DNA of 64,000 nucleotides from Inquilinus sp. KBS0705 (lineage in GTDB: Bacteria > Bacteroidota > Bacteroidia > Sphingobacteriales > Sphingobacteriaceae). The stretch covers positions 2,232,001 through 2,296,000 of the forward strand of contig VCCI02000001.1 of assembly GCA_005938025.2 (NCBI GenBank), in the 5' to 3' direction. The number at the start of each line of letters is the position of its first letter. The first letter of the stretch is position 1. Shown here in pieces: positions 54,663 through 64,000 of this stretch. The translations under genes were made by a program, and so were the position numbers. A model generated the notes under the pieces. It saw only the letters and a program-made list of their open reading frames with translations, was not told where the DNA came from and did no database searches.

Positions 54663-55643
54663 TTAGTATTGATGTGTTATGCGCTTAAAAGTTTGGTAAG
54701 CGTCTTTTTTTATATATGCTCCGTTAAAATCCTGTTTAACCAAGCCGTAATCAGCTTCAAATGGGTAGCGGCTTTTTAGTTCGGGCTGGTCTAACAGCTC
54801 GTAAATAAACAACGCCTTGATACGCCCCGAGGATAGCATTGCCGGTATGGCTGTATCTATATAATCGCGCTGGCGGGCAAATGTTGCCTTTGCTGTCCCT
54901 TTTGAAAAATTAAATTCGGTTATCCATATGGGTTTTTGAAAACGAGTGATAATTTCGAGCGCATTATCGTTATGTGGATTGGCCCTTGTTATTTGCCCCA
55001 TATTTGAATACCAATGGCAGCCAATAATATCATAGTTAACATTATTATCCTGTAAAAGCTGTAAGTAATAATAGTGGGTATAACTTACCGACAGGCTTAC
55101 CTTTAAATTGGGTTTTACACGTTTAGCGCCATCTATAAAGCCTTTTATGGATGCTATTATCCTTGCAGATTTTTCTGTATCATAATCACTGGCTTTGGTG
55201 CCACTAAGGTCGCCGGGTAACATCATCTTATTGTCGGCCTCGTTATTTACCTCAATTACGGATAGATACTTTCCGTACCTGTTTGCAAAATTGGCACCTT
55301 GTACAAGTGTTTTTTGATAGATAGCCGCATTATCCAAACCCTTAAGACCGCTTAGCATCAAAACCGGGAAACTATTTATTCCCTTGCTTTGCAGCGTGCT
55401 GAAAATATTGATCAGCACATCGTTTTTTTTGGCATAACCATCGGCATCAAGCAACACATCAAAACGGTAGCTTTTTACATTTAAATCCGTAAGCAGATCA
55501 ACTTGCTCATCAAGGTTATCGGTGTAAGCCACCTGTGTAAGCGGATGGCCGTTAATGCCCCAAATAAACTTATCGGCTGGTAATTGCGTGTTACTGCAAA
55601 CGGCAATGGCAAACAGTAACAAAAAGTTTAAAGCTTTTATCAT
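54663..55643 (-). CDS. Exported GH-A-type glycosidase within the EPS operon
   Basis: 326 residues with a signal peptide, possibly a lipoprotein (AVCSN). Clan GH-A-type barrel: acid/base Glu135 in EVNNEADN and nucleophile Glu243 in PIWITEFN; HWYSNM on strand 6. Its start overlaps the stop of wzy by one base, so it is made with the polymerase and probably trims or releases the polymer in the periplasm, like other hydrolases in EPS operons. Paralogue of the lipoprotein at 40049. Confidence 0.85.
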   Translation of the reverse strand: MIKALNFLLLFAIAVCSNTQLPADKFIWGINGHPLTQVAYTDNLDEQVDLLTDLNVKSYRFDVLLDADGYAKKNDVLINIFSTLQSKGINSFPVLMLSGLKGLDNAAIYQKTLVQGANFANRYGKYLSVIEVNNEADNKMMLPGDLSGTKASDYDTEKSARIIASIKGFIDGAKRVKPNLKVSLSVSYTHYYYLQLLQDNNVNYDIIGCHWYSNMGQITRANPHNDNALEIITRFQKPIWITEFNFSKGTAKATFARQRDYIDTAIPAMLSSGRIKALFIYELLDQPELKSRYPFEADYGLVKQDFNGAYIKKDAYQTFKRITHQY

Positions 55644-56962
55644 TACTTAATTAAAGCAGTGGTTAGCGGTGTATTCTGTTCCTCCTCCTCATCCAGTTTA
55701 ACATCTTTTATAACAAAGCCAAGGGCAATGTATATCCATAAAGATGGGTAGGCAAATTCGGGCACAGTTGCCATCATAATAATATATACCAGCAATATTC
55801 CGGCTTTATAGCAAACTGCTATAACCGGTTCTGCAAACTTTATCCAAAGGTTTTTTAGCAAAAACCACGTAAATATGCCAATACCTACCAGGCCGTTGTT
55901 TACAATCAGTGTCGAGAAAAAATCTGTAGATCTTACATAACCGAAGCCTATGCCAAATACCTGGCTGAACACGTTAAGGCCCGACCAATAGGATACATGC
56001 GTAATAAATGCATTGCTCCTGTCTCTTGATGATGCTGTTTGGCCGTCCAGCTTACCTGCGAAAACGAAATTGTAAATGCTATCAAGTAAATGTTGAAACC
56101 TATCTAATTGCAGCACAAAACAGGCTACTACAACTGCTATACACATGTAGTAAAACAACTGGAACTGCCTTTTATAAATTACCCAAAACCCAAAGAACAA
56201 CATCATACAGGCGTATGCGGTTGTAGAGAAAGTAAGCACCAGGCAGGTAAGTAATAAATATTTATCAAACTCGCGCTTTAAGGCGAAGCTAAGTACCCAA
56301 AAAGGGAACACTGTGAATACAAACATCGATGGCTCGCCGGTGTACCCCTTTATACGCATCATGCTTATACCCCCCAGATCAACTGTTTGAAACAACGAGG
56401 CCGATTTTTCATACTCGCCAAAGGTACGGTTGGCTACAAAATCGCCGTTTTGGCCGGTAAGCATGTAAAATGCAAACTCGTATAAGGCGTAAAAGCACAA
56501 TAAACGCAGGCCCCAGTAAATGTACTTTACAACCGACCCGTTAGAAAAGTATTTAACATAGCCATAAATTATAAAGCCTACTATTAAAGGCAATGACTGT
56601 GTTAAATGCGACTTGCGATAAAAAGTTTTTGTAAAATCGTTATGGTTAATTAATATAAGAGGCTTTGGCAGCTTTAAGTTGGTTATCAAATTAATAAACT
56701 GCGTGCAAAAACTTAGTGCCAGTATAACAGCTAAAAAGTAACTTAACTCGGTGAAAAACCAGTACTTATTATCAAGTGTTGCCAGGGGTATGGTAAAAAA
56801 CAATATACCCGCCAACACGGTAATAATAGTGGTGCCCGGTATAACCGGTACCAGCAAAAATGCAGTTACCGGGAAAAAGAGCATCATAATATTGAGGTAC
56901 CGGCTTACAAAGCTTGCCGTACCATCGGCCCTTGTTTGGTATAACGAATAGTTATTTATCAT
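55643..56962 (-). CDS. wzy: Wzy-type polysaccharide polymerase
   Basis: 439 residues with about 10-11 membrane helices and a large periplasmic loop after the middle (about 285-335, with TASSRDRSNAFITH). Length, topology and position between wzc and the glycosyltransferases fit an O-antigen/EPS polymerase, whose sequences are poorly conserved. It joins flipped repeat units into the polymer. Confidence 0.8.
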   Translation of the reverse strand: MINNYSLYQTRADGTASFVSRYLNIMMLFFPVTAFLLVPVIPGTTIITVLAGILFFTIPLATLDNKYWFFTELSYFLAVILALSFCTQFINLITNLKLPKPLILINHNDFTKTFYRKSHLTQSLPLIVGFIIYGYVKYFSNGSVVKYIYWGLRLLCFYALYEFAFYMLTGQNGDFVANRTFGEYEKSASLFQTVDLGGISMMRIKGYTGEPSMFVFTVFPFWVLSFALKREFDKYLLLTCLVLTFSTTAYACMMLFFGFWVIYKRQFQLFYYMCIAVVVACFVLQLDRFQHLLDSIYNFVFAGKLDGQTASSRDRSNAFITHVSYWSGLNVFSQVFGIGFGYVRSTDFFSTLIVNNGLVGIGIFTWFLLKNLWIKFAEPVIAVCYKAGILLVYIIMMATVPEFAYPSLWIYIALGFVIKDVKLDEEEEQNTPLTTALIK

Positions 56963-56974
56963 TTTTTTATAACA

Positions 56975-59269
56975 TTAGTCGCCATAGCCTAAACCGTAGC
57001 CATAGCCAAAATACCCGGCCTTAGAAAAATCGACGTCGTTAATAACCAGGTACAGGTTATCTACGTTATCCTTTGTTTTTATATCGTTGATAATTTCTAT
57101 CTGCGTTTTGTCTGTATAATTGTGGCGGCAAACATATATGGTCATGTCGGCATGTTTTTGTATTACCAGCGCATCAGATACTAAGCCAACCGGCGAGCTA
57201 TCTATCAAAACATAATCGAATTTTGTGCGCAAATCTTCAATCAAATGACCAAGTTTTTGGCTAAGCAGTAATTCACTTGCGTTAGATACTATCGGCCCTG
57301 ATGATATAACAAAGCAGTTTTCGTTAAAGTGACTGGGTTTTATTAAGTAATCAACAGGCAGGCCATCCATTATATAATTAGAGAAGCCTGATTTATTGTG
57401 GTCCATACCTAATAAGCCCGAAAGCTTAGGTTTACGCAGGTCAAGCTCCAACATCACTACTTTTTTGCCAGACATGGCAAGCGTGCTGCCCAGGTTGCAG
57501 GTTAAGAAAGTTTTACCTTCACCTTTAATGCTTGATGTGATCATGATAACGTTGCTTTGGTTAACGTCTAAGATATTCCGGAGCTTTGTTCTAAGCGTAC
57601 GGAAGCTTTCGGTAACCGGCGAACGGGAATCAATATCAACTATTTGCTTGCCGGGAAGTGTGTTGTGCCCTATTTTACCAATAATAGTTACATCAGTTTG
57701 TCTTTCTATATCATTTTCTGAGGTTATTTTTGATGCTAACAAGCCTTTGGTATTAATAAAACCCATTGGCACTACAAAGCCCAGGAAAAGAGACATGGTA
57801 TAAATAATAGCGCTGATAGGCTTCACCGGATCTTTGGTACTTTTAGCGCTATCAACAATGCGCGAGTATGGCATATCGGCAGCCTTTGCCATCGCGGTTT
57901 CTTCGCGCTTTTGTAACAGGTATACATAAAGTTGTTGTTTAAGCTCCTGCTGCCGTGCATAATCAACTATGGCGCGCTGTTTACCTGGTACACTTTTAAT
58001 ACTGTTGTTAACCACATTATTTTGGCTGCTTAAGCCTGCGGTGCTCAACTCTATTTCGCGTCGGTAAGCATCTACACTTTGTATTAAATTGCGCCTTGCA
58101 ATTTGTATTTGCTGGTTTAAATTTTGCAATACCGGGTTACCTTCGGCATATGAAAGCTTATTTTTTTCGCGCTCGTAAATTAAGTTATTGTACTGCGCCA
58201 GGCCGGTAGCAAATGAAGCATTTTGAATACTTAACGAACTAGGGATAACTTCGGAGTTAGAAGGATCTGCAAGGCGGCTTTTTAAATTATTGATAATAGA
58301 TAGCTGAATGCGCTGTTGCTGATATCTATCGGCATATTCGCTGGCGTTACCCACCAGCACTTTAGATTGCTCGTCAATATCAGTGATATTATTCTCGCTT
58401 CTAAAAGCCTGATAATTCTTCTCGATGGTGTTTAGCTCATTGGCCACAACAGCAATACGCCCGTTTATAAAATCAATGGTACTATCAATACTTAGTTTTT
58501 TGGTGGCTATATTATCTGCAAGATATCTTTTCATTAAATTCTGCAGTATCGCCTCACCCTTTTTAGAGTTAGGGTAGTATAAGGTAAACTCGACATTAGT
58601 GGTTGCCTTGTCGGTAAACTCCGCGTCATAGTTTGCCAGCATTGCAGATGTAGCATCATCTTCTGACAATATTTTAACCGAATACTCACCTTTGTATACC
58701 GGCACATTTGGCCGCCGTATTATTTCGAGGTTGTACTGTGGTAAACTAACGCGATGGCCAAACTTAACCTTATAATCAGCGTCTTCATCTGTATTAACAA
58801 CACTTAAGGTATTGTTATCCAAAACATTGATAACATATTGCCGCGCCTTTAACGAATCTACCTTAGTTTTAGCAATTCGTATAATAAAGGGGGCCTCGTC
58901 ATATATTTCGGTAGCCAGCAAGCCGCTTTGGGTAAAATACTGGATGTTAAGGTGCATAGATTGCACTACCTCTTTCATCAGGTTTCGCGATCGCAGCACA
59001 TCGCCCTCGTTTTTGATATTGTCTGCAATATTTAACACTGTAGATACGCCCGCATTAGCATACTGCGACGCACCATCAGGATTGTTGGGATGTTGTTGCA
59101 GCAGCATGGTACTGCTTACAAGGTATTGCTTGGTAGCAAGCTTTACATATGCAAAAGCCAAACCAATAAATACGATAAAGCTTAATAAAAACAAGTACCA
59201 GTGCGATTTGATCTGTAAAAGAAAGGTGTGTAGTTTATTACTGTTTTCTTTTACTAAACGGTTTTTCAT
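56975..59269 (-). CDS. wzc: Wzc-type tyrosine autokinase, chain-length regulator
   Basis: 764 residues. Two membrane helices (about 28-48 and 490-510) flank a periplasmic Wzz-type domain with coiled coils; the cytoplasmic BY-kinase domain has Walker A SSIKGEGKT (Lys586), Walker A' LELDLRKPK and Walker B YVLIDSSP. The C-terminus is a tyrosine cluster (YFGYGYGLGYGD, Tyr753-762), the autophosphorylation site. It couples polymer length control to export through Wza. The gene order wza-wzc-wzy is typical. Confidence 0.95.
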   Translation of the reverse strand: MKNRLVKENSNKLHTFLLQIKSHWYLFLLSFIVFIGLAFAYVKLATKQYLVSSTMLLQQHPNNPDGASQYANAGVSTVLNIADNIKNEGDVLRSRNLMKEVVQSMHLNIQYFTQSGLLATEIYDEAPFIIRIAKTKVDSLKARQYVINVLDNNTLSVVNTDEDADYKVKFGHRVSLPQYNLEIIRRPNVPVYKGEYSVKILSEDDATSAMLANYDAEFTDKATTNVEFTLYYPNSKKGEAILQNLMKRYLADNIATKKLSIDSTIDFINGRIAVVANELNTIEKNYQAFRSENNITDIDEQSKVLVGNASEYADRYQQQRIQLSIINNLKSRLADPSNSEVIPSSLSIQNASFATGLAQYNNLIYEREKNKLSYAEGNPVLQNLNQQIQIARRNLIQSVDAYRREIELSTAGLSSQNNVVNNSIKSVPGKQRAIVDYARQQELKQQLYVYLLQKREETAMAKAADMPYSRIVDSAKSTKDPVKPISAIIYTMSLFLGFVVPMGFINTKGLLASKITSENDIERQTDVTIIGKIGHNTLPGKQIVDIDSRSPVTESFRTLRTKLRNILDVNQSNVIMITSSIKGEGKTFLTCNLGSTLAMSGKKVVMLELDLRKPKLSGLLGMDHNKSGFSNYIMDGLPVDYLIKPSHFNENCFVISSGPIVSNASELLLSQKLGHLIEDLRTKFDYVLIDSSPVGLVSDALVIQKHADMTIYVCRHNYTDKTQIEIINDIKTKDNVDNLYLVINDVDFSKAGYFGYGYGLGYGD

Positions 59270-59307
59270 ATGGGGTAGTTTTAATAAATAAGATGTACAG
59301 TTAGTAA

Positions 59308-60111
59308 TTATAAATACCTTATGCCAAGTACAATTGCGGTAAATATGGTTGCCCCGGCAGTGATGTATTTAATAATATTATTATCGTTATTAAGCACTTT
59401 CGTTTTGTTGGGCTCCACATATATTACATCGTTTTGTTTAAGGTAGAAGTAGGGAGAGTTTAATACCGACTTGCTGGTAAGGTTAAGTTTTACTGTTTTG
59501 TTAGCACCATTAGCATCTTTACGAATAAGCAGTACGTTTTCGCGCTTGCCGTATATGGTAAGGTCGCCGGCGTAACCAATTGCATCTAACAGGGTTACCT
59601 GCTCGTTAGGGATAACGTATGATGCGGGCCTGTTCACCTCGCCTATTACAGTTATTTTAAAGTTGGAGAACCTGATATCAACCACCGGGTTTTTAAAAGA
59701 CTCCAGTGCTTTTGCCCTTACTACCTCCCTGGCTTTCAGTGTTGTTAAACCAGCCACTTTTATTTGGCCTAAAATAGGCACATCAACAAAGCCTGCTTTA
59801 TCTACCAGGTAACCGCTCACCGGTGTTACCATGCCCGATTGTGGATTGATACCTACGTTAGAGAACCCGCCGTTACGGCTATTGATGGCATAGGTGGCCT
59901 GCGGGTCTATAGTATTTACATTGATGGCTAAAATATCATCCGGCTGAATTGCAGGTTCGGTATAGGCAGCAATGTTTACATCGGTACCTGTATTTGATTC
60001 GGACAGATCTTGAAAGTATCTTAGTTTTTTGGTGTTTGCGCATGAGCTAAATAGGATCACGAAAAAGAATAGCAACAACAAATTCGGCTTAGCAAATAAT
60101 AAATTTTTCAT
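59308..60111 (-). CDS. wza: Wza-type outer-membrane polysaccharide export lipoprotein
   Basis: 267 residues. Lipobox FSSC (Cys24), then the polysaccharide-export domain (IQPDDILAINVNTIDPQATYAIN) and an SLBB-type domain (ITVIGEVNRPASYVIPNEQ); one C-terminal hydrophobic segment (AGATIFTAIVLGIRYL). It forms the export channel through the periplasm and outer membrane. First gene of the 17-kb cluster. Confidence 0.93.
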   Translation of the reverse strand: MKNLLFAKPNLLLLFFFVILFSSCANTKKLRYFQDLSESNTGTDVNIAAYTEPAIQPDDILAINVNTIDPQATYAINSRNGGFSNVGINPQSGMVTPVSGYLVDKAGFVDVPILGQIKVAGLTTLKAREVVRAKALESFKNPVVDIRFSNFKITVIGEVNRPASYVIPNEQVTLLDAIGYAGDLTIYGKRENVLLIRKDANGANKTVKLNLTSKSVLNSPYFYLKQNDVIYVEPNKTKVLNNDNNIIKYITAGATIFTAIVLGIRYL

Positions 60112-60408
60112 TATAGTATGTATTGGTTAAGATGTAAACTGCATATAAACCCGTGTGGCATTTGGTAATACATGGGCTAATTGTATTAATATTTTGGCTT
60201 AAAGCAAGAGCTTCGCCATCTCGCTTACATAAGCGACCTTATCATAAAAAAACATTTTTTAATAACTGCCGGCTATTGCTAATAATCAATAACTATGGCC
60301 TTATTATTATCAAAGATTGCAAAAAACAGCTTAAAAAATTAGCGATTTAAGCAGTTGACACTTTTATGTGAAGTGGTGTGATATTACTGTGTAAAGTGAG
60401 AAAATTTG
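60112..60408. other. Leader region of the EPS cluster
   Basis: 297 AT-rich bases between the end of the T9SS protein gene and wza. It must carry the promoter of the cluster, although I find no clear TAnnTTTG. The only obvious structure is the palindrome at 60221-60236. Confidence 0.5.
60221..60236. promoter_or_regulatory. Palindrome in the wza leader
   Basis: TCGCTTA-CA-TAAGCGA, perfect 7-bp inverted repeat, 110 bases before the wza start codon. Candidate regulator-binding site for the EPS cluster. Confidence 0.4.
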
Positions 60409-63400
60409 CTACTGTACCAAAAGTTTAGCGTACATTTTACCCGAAGCAGATTGCACATTTATCATGTAAACGCCACGGCTAAGCACGTTACCAAAACTAA
60501 CCCGCACATTAGCAGCGCCGGTTGCATCAGTAACAAATTTTTGTGTTTGTATAGGGCGGCCACTTATATTGGTAATGGATAGCTGGCCTGTTTCGTTTTT
60601 ACCAAAATTAGCCAGCGTAAGGTTGAAAGTGCTACCCGCATTAGGATTTGGGTATACCACCAGTTTCCTTTCGTTAACAATAGGCGCCGCCAATGTTTGC
60701 GGGGCCAGGGCCATTCTTAACGCGTCAGTTTGGTTTACTTTAAACAACTCTAACGCTGCTAAAGCAACCCGGTTGGCGGTGGGGTTAAATTTGATAGTAA
60801 GCCCACCGTCTGCTACTGTGCATGTAAAATCTTTTACCAATGCGCTGCGGTACCCCACTTCGCTATAAATGTCGAAGTTTGACAGTCGCAGCTGGTTTTC
60901 CATACTTATCCCAAACACCCTTGATCCTGGGCCGGTCCAATAGTTTTCTACAAAATGCATCCGTACCAGGTAGTCGCCGTTGGCCACAGGTATCTCATAG
61001 CTTGTTTCGGCCAGGTCGGCAGCGGCAGAAAGATAAGTTTGATATAGCGAATCGACATCGGTAGCTGCTACAGGGCTTAATATAACCTGCTTGTCTAGCT
61101 TAATAGACCCTTTACGATAGGCTTTATCTGCCTCATACAATACATTACCGATGGTTACACTGACATCTGCCCCGCCCTTTATGCGTTTAACAGCCTCTAC
61201 CGTTGCTGTGCTTGAGTTACCTATACCATATAACGGAATGCGCAATGGGGATAGTGAACTGTTATAAATTACCAGTAGAGCCGCGTTTTTTATACCTACA
61301 CTAGATGGCGTAAATTGCACATTTATCACCTTGGTACCCTGCACCGCAATTGTTGAAGCGGTAAAGCCGCTTACGCTGAACTCTGATGCGTTAGGCCCAA
61401 CTATTTGCACGCTTTTAACTTGTATAGATGGGTCGCTTGTAGTGTCTGGATAGGTATTACCATTGTTTTTTAAGGTAATAGCTATAGTTTTATTGGCACC
61501 GGTTAAGGTAGGCTGGAAATTAAATGCTGTATTAGGCAGCGATACGAGTTCTGAGTAATGCCTTGAACCTGAATCAGGCCGTATATTCTCTACATAATAA
61601 ATGTTATCCTGGTAATCGTAATTAGTATACGAGGTACCCAGGTAGTCGCAATCTAAAAAGTAAGCGTTAGGCACAACATTGCCTTTACCATCATATACCT
61701 TTAAAAAACGAATCCCTATCAGCCCGTTATAATTTTGTGTCCTGTCTGAAGATGCCGTACCAACCTTAAAACCAAATGTGCCCGTAGGCGTAAAAGTCCC
61801 TTGCGCTAAATTGGTGCTCGATCCGGTTAATCGGGGTAATACAGATTGCCCGTCGAGGTTATTATGCGTGAATATATTTAGGTTTGAAGTGCTGCCCTTT
61901 TTAAAATACTTAATGGATTCGACTGCCGAGCAGCAACCATGATACGCAGCTACCTGAACAACGGTAATCGGCTTGCTTGCATCCGCCTGTACAAAATAAT
62001 TTGCCTTTACTTCGCTGGAGCCGGGCACAGTAGTTTTACCGTCTACATTGCCATCATCATGGGCATAACCCACTACCGTCGCGTAGCCAAATGCGTTAAT
62101 TATTTGCTGGGCATACGGTTCACTTAAACCCTCTCCTTCCTTTTGCCAAATGCCGCTCAGTATTACTTTTTTAATAGGACTAATACTATCGTTACTGGTT
62201 ATGGTAAGCGTATCAGTAAATACTTTTAACCTCGTAGCGGCATCTTTTGCCCTAAACTGGATAGTGATATCTGTATAAGTGCCTTTAGCAACTGATACCG
62301 GTGTAGCAGCGGTTGTATCGGTATTAACCGATACAATTTTCCAGGCGCTTGGATTTGATAGTTTTAAACTACTAATGGTTAATTTGGCCGTGCCTTTGTT
62401 ATTTACCCGCAAACGCGCCTTATCGTGATTAGCATTATAAGGTGTGGTATCCGGGCTGGTACGGCGCCATGGTTGCTGTATAAGCGAAAACACCAACCTA
62501 TCATTAGATGGGAAGTTGTCCATGTTTTTCAGCACCATATAAGCGCCTGAGTTTGTTTGTGCAGCTATGTTAAAAGTATAAGCGTTGCTTACGTATTGGT
62601 TGCCATTGCCATCTGTAGCTTTTACCGCAATACTATAGTTACCACTGGCTGTTACAGTAAACGGCACTTTATAATTTATAAATGCGCCGCCGTTTATGGC
62701 ATACTGCAATGTTGCTAAACCCGATCCTGAGTCGTTTCCTGTTAGGAAAATCTGTACGTCGCTGTCATAAACGCCTGCTGATTTTAATGTACCCGATAGC
62801 CTTAAACTGGCCGTAGGTGGTATGCTATCGACTATAGAATCGGCCGGCGCAAAGGTTACATAAGCCATTTTTGTATTGATACCGCCGCTGGCGTCAATAG
62901 TTAACTTTCCGTCCGTTACCTGTACGGTTGCGGTTGCCGTTCGGTACTTTACTGCAGATGTTGGTATAAAATCAGAAATAGTGGGTAAACCCTCTATATT
63001 TAATTGATGGTTACTATCGTAGTATCCGTTATCGCCCGCGCCAACAGTTACACGATACGTGCCGTTACTTACCGCATATTCCCAGGTACCGGGCACCTGG
63101 TTGCTGGTTGTTGCCTGCATTTGTACAATGGTAAGCTGCCGTATATCGCCCGACCCGCTTCTTTGGCGCATGTTATTAACAAGGCTTACCGGCTGCATTG
63201 TAGATGGGTTTACCCAACCATATTTACGCGTGGCATCAAAGGGCAAACCTGTATCTGCTATATACCCGGAAGGCGGAGTAACGCCCGATGGCTGAAAATT
63301 CACCTTTACTTCGCTGCTTGCAGGTACATTAATTGATGTGGCGGCGAAATCGTCAAAAGTATAGGTAATGGCCGATGTGCCATTACGATAGGTGGTATAT

Positions 63401-64000
63401 ATGCCGGCATAAGCATTGTTATTAACAAGGCCTGTACCGGCTATGCTAAGCTGTGTTGAAGGGTAGGCTTCGCCAACATTTTTGAAAGTTACGCCGTCTG
63501 CCGAGTAAAAGCCCTCAACATTGCCTGCTACCGAATCAATAACAAGGCGTAAGCTAACTGTTTGGTTATTTAAGCCACTAATTACTGAGGTTATACGCTG
63601 GTCGGGGTTGCTGGTCCCGGCAGTGGTTGACGATACATCGTTTATCTCTCGCCTTAGTTCCACTTTATTACCTGCTATAGTTAGCTTAACAAAAGTCTTA
63701 TCATTCAAACCAAACCACAGGCCCGCCTGCTGCGACTGGGTGCCGTTATAAGGGTTTATAAGCTTAACATCCAACTGTAACTTTTTTACAGGTGTTAGCT
63801 GCACGCCCAATACATTTATCTGATTGTTGTTAGTAAGGTAGTCTATACCTTTATTAGACACTATTTGCAATCGCCCACCTGTTAACGTGATTTTTGATGG
63901 CAGGTAGCCGGGCACTTGACTATAAACGGGCTGGTCATCGGCAGCCAAACGGGTACCCGAGTAGGTATTAACCGTAGTAAAACCTGTGCCCTGCCCGCTT
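60409..64000 (-). CDS. T9SS-secreted malectin-containing surface protein, partial (right edge)
   Basis: About 1,196 residues are visible and the frame stays open to the window edge (SGQGTGFTTVNTYSGTR precedes the first candidate TTG at 63948, which is not the true start). Domains in order: a lectin-like beta sandwich, a malectin-like domain (about 63310-62830), an Ig/OmpL47-like module, ASH/choice-of-anchor modules, a second malectin domain (about 61200-60730) and a type A T9SS sorting domain at the C-terminus (RKLVVYPNPNAGSTFNL, ending KMYAKLLVQ). It is exported by T9SS and attached to or released from the surface, where it probably binds glucans or the polymer made by the neighbouring cluster. 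Confidence 0.9.
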   Translation of the reverse strand, partial: SGQGTGFTTVNTYSGTRLAADDQPVYSQVPGYLPSKITLTGGRLQIVSNKGIDYLTNNNQINVLGVQLTPVKKLQLDVKLINPYNGTQSQQAGLWFGLNDKTFVKLTIAGNKVELRREINDVSSTTAGTSNPDQRITSVISGLNNQTVSLRLVIDSVAGNVEGFYSADGVTFKNVGEAYPSTQLSIAGTGLVNNNAYAGIYTTYRNGTSAITYTFDDFAATSINVPASSEVKVNFQPSGVTPPSGYIADTGLPFDATRKYGWVNPSTMQPVSLVNNMRQRSGSGDIRQLTIVQMQATTSNQVPGTWEYAVSNGTYRVTVGAGDNGYYDSNHQLNIEGLPTISDFIPTSAVKYRTATATVQVTDGKLTIDASGGINTKMAYVTFAPADSIVDSIPPTASLRLSGTLKSAGVYDSDVQIFLTGNDSGSGLATLQYAINGGAFINYKVPFTVTASGNYSIAVKATDGNGNQYVSNAYTFNIAAQTNSGAYMVLKNMDNFPSNDRLVFSLIQQPWRRTSPDTTPYNANHDKARLRVNNKGTAKLTISSLKLSNPSAWKIVSVNTDTTAATPVSVAKGTYTDITIQFRAKDAATRLKVFTDTLTITSNDSISPIKKVILSGIWQKEGEGLSEPYAQQIINAFGYATVVGYAHDDGNVDGKTTVPGSSEVKANYFVQADASKPITVVQVAAYHGCCSAVESIKYFKKGSTSNLNIFTHNNLDGQSVLPRLTGSSTNLAQGTFTPTGTFGFKVGTASSDRTQNYNGLIGIRFLKVYDGKGNVVPNAYFLDCDYLGTSYTNYDYQDNIYYVENIRPDSGSRHYSELVSLPNTAFNFQPTLTGANKTIAITLKNNGNTYPDTTSDPSIQVKSVQIVGPNASEFSVSGFTASTIAVQGTKVINVQFTPSSVGIKNAALLVIYNSSLSPLRIPLYGIGNSSTATVEAVKRIKGGADVSVTIGNVLYEADKAYRKGSIKLDKQVILSPVAATDVDSLYQTYLSAAADLAETSYEIPVANGDYLVRMHFVENYWTGPGSRVFGISMENQLRLSNFDIYSEVGYRSALVKDFTCTVADGGLTIKFNPTANRVALAALELFKVNQTDALRMALAPQTLAAPIVNERKLVVYPNPNAGSTFNLTLANFGKNETGQLSITNISGRPIQTQKFVTDATGAANVRVSFGNVLSRGVYMINVQSASGKMYAKLLVQ

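Overview
The window looks like a chromosomal segment of a Bacteroidota bacterium, most probably family Sphingobacteriaceae (Pedobacter/Mucilaginibacter-like; the genus is my inference). Signs are a type IX secretion (T9SS) C-terminal sorting domain, TAnnTTTG-type -7 promoter elements before rpsF and a tRNA-Phe, tRNAs without encoded CCA, very few Shine-Dalgarno sequences, many exported proteins whose signal peptide ends in AQ, a eukaryote-like NADP isocitrate dehydrogenase, and the rpsF-rpsR-rplI order. No phage, insertion sequence, transposase or CRISPR array was seen.

Layout. 0-4 kb: a sensor kinase cut by the left edge, then an SDR/membrane-protein operon and its TetR-family regulator, which share matching operator palindromes. 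4-9.5 kb: an 824-residue exported protein of unknown function and a TPR sensor kinase. 9.7-16 kb: a GH13 lipoprotein, two tandem tRNA-Cys-like genes directly downstream of a 1-Cys peroxiredoxin, a GH5-like glycosidase, and a MarR/serine-hydrolase operon. 16-24.3 kb: a PAS kinase/response regulator pair, manA, two HExxH membrane proteins around a zinc-ribbon TPR protein, NADP-IDH, an outer-membrane-type protein and a very acidic protein. 24.6-31.4 kb: dnaX, small proteins, rpsF-rpsR-rplI, mtgA, a tandem intergenic repeat and small enzymes. 31.4-36 kb: a toxin-antitoxin pair, an Fe-S electron-transfer operon containing a DUF2750 gene, and tRNA-Phe. 36-42.7 kb: a divergent DUF308/Crp-Fnr pair with two Crp/Fnr-type boxes, a class III cyclase gene broken by a one-base frameshift, an NHL-type lipoprotein, a glycosidase-like lipoprotein, a structured non-coding stretch and two small related genes.

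42.8-60.1 kb is a 17-kb, single-strand Wzx/Wzy-type exopolysaccharide cluster: wza, wzc (BY-kinase), wzy, an exported glycosidase, two GT4, wzx, two GT2, ugd, a WcaJ-like initiating transferase, a heptose-activation module (hldA, gmhA, hldC) and a GT9. The initiating transferase loads undecaprenyl phosphate, the glycosyltransferases extend the unit using UDP-glucuronate and probably ADP-heptose, Wzx flips it, Wzy polymerises it, and Wzc/Wza control length and export. A giant T9SS-secreted, malectin-containing adhesin-like protein lies just upstream and runs off the right edge.

The most notable points are the broken cyclase, the two glycosidase paralogues of which one has an acid/base Glu-to-Asp change, the odd tRNA-Cys pair, the regulator/operator pairs readable from sequence alone, and the heptose genes without gmhB/hldD. 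I did not find a clearly novel defence or mobile system.
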